DNA of 64,000 bases, taken from NCBI RefSeq assembly GCF_000224145.3, contig NW_004190356.2, positions 649,984-713,983 of the forward strand, read 5' to 3'. This document shows, piece by piece, positions 59,716 to 64,000 of this stretch; positions within the stretch are counted from its first letter, which is position 1, and every line of letters starts with the position of its first letter. The notes beneath the pieces were generated by a model. It was not told the origin of the DNA and ran no database searches. It saw only the letters and a list, made by a program, of their open reading frames with translations. The DNA is from Ciona intestinalis. Taxonomy: Eukaryota > Chordata > Ascidiacea > Phlebobranchia > Cionidae. The position numbers were made by a program, and so were the translations under genes.

Positions 59716-62700
59716 TTAATCCCATTTTATCCAACAAAGTCTTGTTATAAGATCTGTTGAACATAAACGTTGGTCTACTTGTATCGATAGTACTTGTTTT
59801 CACTGGCATGCAATAATTAGCCCCCCTGTCTCTACCACAGAAGTTATGGGTGCAAGACACGTCGCTTTTATACCATTGGGCGTACATATAATGGGCTGTC
59901 CAAATTGGCAGTCATATACGTTACATAAAATAAAAATTCACACATATAGTGACATACATGGTAACTCGTAAGCAAGCAGATAAAAACAAAAAAAAAGTCG
60001 TCATGTTAATACAATTTCCAATGCTCCGCCACTCGAGGATAATTAAGTTGCATGCATTCATTCACTGCATTCTTACCGCTTGTGTTCCATGCACCAGTCA
60101 TTTCTCGTCTGCCTTCTAAACAAGACGCCACGAATTCGTGCGGATTTTCTCCGGAGGCTAGTACCTCACGAAGCAACGCAATATAAGCAATAGCTAATCG
60201 AAGAGTGTCAATCTGTTGCAAACATTTGTTGTAAGGTTATCCATGTGTGCAACAATAACATATGGAAATATAATTCGCTGATTATTTTCATATATTAAAT
60301 CGGAAAGACAATGCAGTTTTCTAATTGAATAAACGAAACTTCCTTTATCCTCGTGTGCATGGAAAACCGACAGACTAATACCTTTGACAAACGTTTTTCG
60401 TATGGAAACGTTGGCACTTTACTTCGCAAAGATTCGAAGGCTGTATTTATGTTTAACATTCGCCGTCTTTCACGTACACTGGCTGATGCTCGCTTAGGTT
60501 CCATTTTATAATCCAACATTTTTTGTTGCCTTCTTCGTGTTCGTGATTTCATTCGGTGTTTTCTATAATTATAGGATACGAATAAATGTAACTTATTTAT
60601 TCCCACGTGGTGAACCAAAAACAGTCGTATATAACACGGCTGTTTTGTTTTATACACGATTTGAGATTTTTACGGAGCCTCTGTAGCTTTGTTGGTAATT
60701 TTTAAAGCATGGCTGACAATATAGAAAACGCGCATAAGCAACCACTAGATTGGAGTAATTTCCGTTATGTGTCTTGCCCTGCGTTCTCAAACGCCAACAC
60801 CGATAGAATCATCGAGTCCCGAACCCATACACTCTGGGCTTAATAAAGGCGCGCGCGCCAACGCTGTCTCACATAATTGGCTGTTTTATATTATAGTAGG
60901 GTGGGAGAAGATGGGACACCTTTTCGTTTAGTTTTCTCTTTTCATTTGTTAGTAAACAAAGAACATTCAATGAATTATAAAACCGTATCTTCACGACTTT
61001 CACAGACCGTTGTTAATTGTTTAAAACACGATTAGGGTATTTGGATATTATGTGTTAAAGGTGTCCCATCTTCTCCCACTCTCCTATATTAACTTGTTAG
61101 GAAATATACGGTGTACCTTGTTAAACGGGGTTTGCGTTTCTGCGAATTGAATGTTTGTTCGTCGATTTCGTTTTCTTGCAGTTGATAATCGGTATCCTGC
61201 GAATATACGCCAGGTTCAGGTAATTTTCTGCCATTTTTATAATAATATAGTAGAGGAGGAGGGAAGTTCGGAGCAAACTTTTTAAATATGAATTTATATA
61301 ACGGATGTGGGGTGATACCATGAATTTGTACTATTATACCTTTATTAATTCATAAAAAATAAAGAGAAGAAAATAAAAGAAATATATTATTAGTGTTTTT
61401 TTAGCGATTTTCACCCCTATTTGTTACAGCGGGGTAAGCTGGTCCAGGGTTGGTGTCGTTTAAAAGTATTTGCGCGAGCGCCATAAAGCCACCACGTATG
61501 AGCGGAAGATAGGATTTTCCATTTTTCGTGTGAATATCTTAATTTTGCTCACGAAACTAAAACTAACATTATAAAAAAATCCAACCATATATGTACGAAA
61601 TATTTTAACCTATCATTATTAGATTAAGATGATTTGGTGGTTTAAACTAATTAATTAGATACTATAAAACAAACATATGTTTTAGTATATGCGTGTACAG
61701 TACTGTGAGGTAGAAGGATACCGTTAGAGCATATTTTTCAATACATGGCTGCGAGGAAACGTTTATATAAAATTTTGAATGTTCTTTGAATAATATTAAG
61801 TATACCATCTTACCGTAACCTGCTATATAAATAAACATGTTACAGTACTTGGATAGGTTTGTGGAAATTAAAGATTGAATGCTGATCCGTATGTGGGTTC
61901 AATTCATCGCATGGCTCCTTATCCAGTGTTGCAAGTGTACCGGCTAAAGTTCTCAAATAAGTTTCATTTGATATAGATTGTAAGAATGTTGGTGAACTGC
62001 ACATTTCATCTAAATTAAAAAAAACAAGCTTTAATTAGTTTACAAGTCTGAAATGGGTCTTTTGTTTTTTGTAAACTTTGAAGACCAGCCTTTCGTCTCC
62101 CATATACGGCGAGACATTATCATGGTTTGCTGTTAAGGTTTTTTTCAACGACACACGCCCACATAATTTTGTTAAGTTTGTTGTGGGCAGTTAATACCGA
62201 ACCCTATAATTTCAGTGACGTTTTACAACTGAAATATAAATTAGATTGTTTTTCGAGCCATTTATGCGCAATCCATACTATATTGCATCTAATACAAAAA
62301 ATAAAGACACAAGGTGTAAGAAACAGAACAATCGTGTTACAACGAACGTTGTGGTTCCTCATGAATAAATAAGTTTCATTTATTCGATGTCTTTATTTAT
62401 TCTTTCTTTCATTTATTTATTTATTCATTCTTTATATTTTGTTCACCGGAATCTGGGAATAAGTCGACGGTAGATTCTTCATGTTGAAGATATTCCACAT
62501 TCTCCCACAATGGTTTATAATTTTCCAACTGCGAACAATTCATACAAATATATTAATCTTAATTCAACTTCTTATTGCGATCCATATATTGCCATGCTGA
62601 TTTTTTATGTTTGTTGAATAAAACATTCTATTATAAACAGTTTAAACGAGTAACATATATGGTAGTGTAGGGAAGACGAGGGGACACCTTTTTATTATAT

Positions 62701-63264
62701 TTTCTCGTTTCATTTAATGGTGAACCAAAAACATTTAAAGGATTATAAAACTGTATCCTCACGACTCCCATAGACCGTTGTTAATTGTTTAAAACACGAT
62801 CAGGATATTTGGATATTATGTACTAAAGGTGTTCTGTCTTTCCCCACTCTACTATATATACCAAAACTTAATTTTCTTTAACTCGATATTGCCATCGAAG
62901 AGCAGATAAAGAACGAAGAGAATGAAATTAGCAACAACAACAGTCGTTGAATGGTATTTGTTTTCAAATTTATTAATTTTTCAAAATATTTTTATTTTAC
63001 CTCAAAATAAACTTTTTCTGACGAAACGGATTTTGATTGGATATGAGATTCATCTTCGTCGTTGCTGATTGGTTGATATTTTGAAGCGGAAGTCACGAAA
63101 ATAGAACCGAGACTTAAATCCTCACCTACACCACAACAATGCCTCTCATTTACGTCACAATCGTGTTTCGTTGCGTCACAATCATTGTTAACTTTGTCAA
63201 CATTGTAAATCAACTTTTCGTTATTTTGTGTTTCACTTGAGTTTTCATTATTTATGCTTTCCAT
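59716..63264 (-). CDS. Ptf1a/Fer-type bHLH transcription factor
   Basis: Seven exons in phase: 63001-63264 (ATG 63264), 62447-62528, 61849-62009, 61117-61196, 60382-60562, 60077-60212 and a proposed last exon 59716-59753; 313 aa. The N-terminal half is acidic and Ser/Asn-rich without domain. A basic stretch [11 protein letters not shown] leads to the bHLH domain at about residues 219-276: basic region [11 protein letters not shown], helix 1 [12 protein letters not shown], loop FPYEKRLSK, helix 2 [18 protein letters not shown]. The YEKRLSK.DTLRLAI signature is typical of the Ptf1a / Fer (p48-related, Nato3) subfamilies. These nuclear factors bind E-boxes as heterodimers with E proteins and specify neural or pancreatic-type cells. 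The intron after RLSK splits the domain. The final exon ([12 protein letters not shown]) is short and is the least certain part. Which of the Ptf1a/Fer subgroups it belongs to needs a tree. Confidence 0.88.
59785..60060 (-). repeat. Degenerate SINE in the bHLH gene
   Basis: On minus: 'aacttaattatcctcgagtg' near 60040, 'taacatgacgac' and 'gcttacgagttaccatgtat' (3' half) and a poor head ('tgtggtagagacaggggggc') near 59825. It lies in the last intron. Confidence 0.6.
60580..60870 (-). repeat. Degenerate SINE in bHLH intron 4
   Basis: 'acagtcgtatataacacggc' and 'tgttttatacacgattt' match the complement of the SINE 3' half; 'gaacccatacactctgggct' and 'ggcgcgcgcgccaacgctgt' match the head region. 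Strongly diverged. Confidence 0.55.
60893..61088 (+). mobile_element. ~195-bp MITE (family A), in bHLH intron 4
   Basis: 'tagtagggtgggagaagatg' to 'gtcccatcttctcccactct', core 'gttagtaaacaaagaacatt'. Its right end is about 30 bp from exon 4 (61117). Confidence 0.85.
62305..62372 (+). repeat. SINE 3' fragment
   Basis: 'cacaaggtgtaagaaacaga' and 'caatcgtgttacaacgaacg' match the SINE 3' half. It lies in bHLH intron 2, next to an (ATTT)-rich run at 62385-62435. Confidence 0.55.
62658..62858 (+). mobile_element. ~200-bp MITE (family A), in bHLH intron 1
   Basis: 'ggtagtgtagggaagacgag' to 'tgtctttccccactctacta', core 'ttgttaattgtttaaaacac'. Confidence 0.8.
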
Positions 63265-63327
63265 GTTATACTACGTTGATAACTCACAAACACATAGGTT
63301 ATGTTTTACTTGCAATAGAGAAGCTGT

Positions 63328-63334
63328 TTTTATA
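63328..63334 (-). promoter_or_regulatory. TATA box candidate for the bHLH gene
   Basis: TATAAAA on the minus strand, 64-70 nt upstream of the ATG at 63264. A start site ~30 nt downstream would give a short 5' UTR of about 35-40 nt. Confidence 0.5.
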
Positions 63335-63427
63335 GACCCGTTAAAAGAACGCGAGTATTACAAACCTATCAAAAACAAACTGAACAAAGCTGATTATCGT
63401 TGCTTCTTAGGATAATCAATGTCATTG

Positions 63428-63435
63428 TGACGTCA
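63428..63435. promoter_or_regulatory. CRE palindrome TGACGTCA
   Basis: Perfect TGACGTCA, about 170 bp upstream of the bHLH start codon. It is the full consensus for CREB/ATF-type bZIP factors. Function is inferred from sequence only. Confidence 0.5.
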
Positions 63436-63460
63436 CAAGCAGGAACGGATAAATCACAAA

Positions 63461-63506
63461 CAGCTGAATTGTGATGTGATTTCCCGTTGGTTCAAATTTG
63501 CAGCTG
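63461..63506. promoter_or_regulatory. E-box / TC-box cluster
   Basis: CAGCTG at 63461-63466, TTTCCC at 63480-63485, CAGCTG at 63501-63506, within ~240 bp upstream of the bHLH ATG. An E-box plus TTTCCC pair is the known composite site of the PTF1 complex (Ptf1a-E protein-RBPJ). The 13-bp gap here would need checking against the accepted spacing. Confidence 0.45.
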
Positions 63507-63802
63507 AATATTTCAAATTCGAAGGTTTAAGAGCAAAATATATCCGACTTTGCATACTTTTGATCATTCATATACAATGCAAAGCGTGGCAAACGTAGTT
63601 CGAAGCAACGTCAGGAAACGGCGATCGTGTGTCAGCCATTACGGACCACATAGGGCGTGAATCGAACATGGTCGGCATGTGTTTATTTGGTGCTTGTAAG
63701 CGAAACATAGCCAGAAAACACGTATAGTGGTAGTTTTAAAAATTAATTTTAAAACATAAGTTATAATATAAATTTTGTTTTGTAATATCAAATCTAAGAA
63801 TA

Positions 63803-63998
63803 TATGGTAGAGTGGGGTAATATGGGACACCTGTTCATTCTATTTTCTCGTCCCATTTGGTAGCAAACAAAGAAAGTTCGAAAAATTAGAAAACCTTTTC
63901 TTTACGACTCCAATAGAGCGTTGTTAATTGCTTAAAACACGATCAGGATATTTGGATATTATGTGCTAAAGGAGTCCCATCTCCCCCTACCCTCTTAT
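63803..63998 (+). mobile_element. ~195-bp MITE (family A) at the window end
   Basis: 'ggtagagtggggtaatatgg' to 'gtcccatctccccctaccct', core 'ttggtagcaaacaaagaaag' and 'ttgcttaaaacacgatcagg'. Confidence 0.8.
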
Positions 63999-64000
63999 AT

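Noticed and set aside
59603..59887. 94-aa minus-strand open frame as the bHLH last exon
   Set aside because: The frame starts in SINE sequence and does not continue the phase from 60077. The phase-correct reading of the same place gives the short tail ending at 59716.

Overview
This is a chordate nuclear-genome window. Small exons with GT..AG introns, compact spacing, AT-rich introns, a tRNA-headed SINE and MITE-like elements with GGGTGGGGGAAGATGGGACA ends together suggest a tunicate, most likely Ciona. The species call is an inference. Two runs of N (18175-18299 and 58065-58114) show that it is a draft assembly. All exon models were read by eye; consecutive coding phases agree within every complete model.

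Layout. 0.6-4.7 kb, minus: a CAP-domain (SCP/CRISP-like) secreted protein running off the left edge, with introns full of repeats. 5.6-8.3 kb: two long non-coding MITE-like elements. 9.2-42.3 kb, minus: INTS3 (Integrator subunit 3 / SOSS-A) in 26 exons, about 1070 aa. Its intron 22 is about 15.8 kb and holds three other genes: a CALHM-family channel on the plus strand (12.1-16.7 kb), a small secreted thrombospondin-type-1-repeat protein on minus (20.8-23.6 kb) and a beta-1,4-galactosyltransferase on minus (24.6-26.0 kb). 42.3-46.1 kb: repeats. 46.1-52.3 kb, plus: a membrane-anchored glutaminyl-peptide cyclotransferase (QPCTL-like, 9 exons). 53.3-54.6 kb, minus: an intronless TTI2-like gene, convergent with it. 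54.9-56.5 kb: an element whose two inverted arms are tandem arrays of a 51-bp unit. 56.7-58.8 kb: MITE-like sequence duplicated around a gap, which looks like two contig ends that were not merged. 59.7-63.3 kb, minus: a 7-exon Ptf1a/Fer-type bHLH factor with a TATA box, a CRE and an E-box/TC-box pair upstream.

The genes belong to unrelated pathways: snRNA/mRNA 3' processing and DNA repair, ion permeation, extracellular matrix, Golgi glycosylation, N-terminal pyroglutamate formation, PIKK chaperoning and neural/pancreatic-type transcription. I see no operon or biosynthetic logic. The most unusual points are the multi-gene nested intron of INTS3, a galactosyltransferase whose last 13 codons and stop codon lie in a MITE end, the tandem-armed foldback element, a palindromic GCGGACATAG element, and a perfect 34-bp palindrome inside a repeat. 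I found no convincing wholly new protein system.
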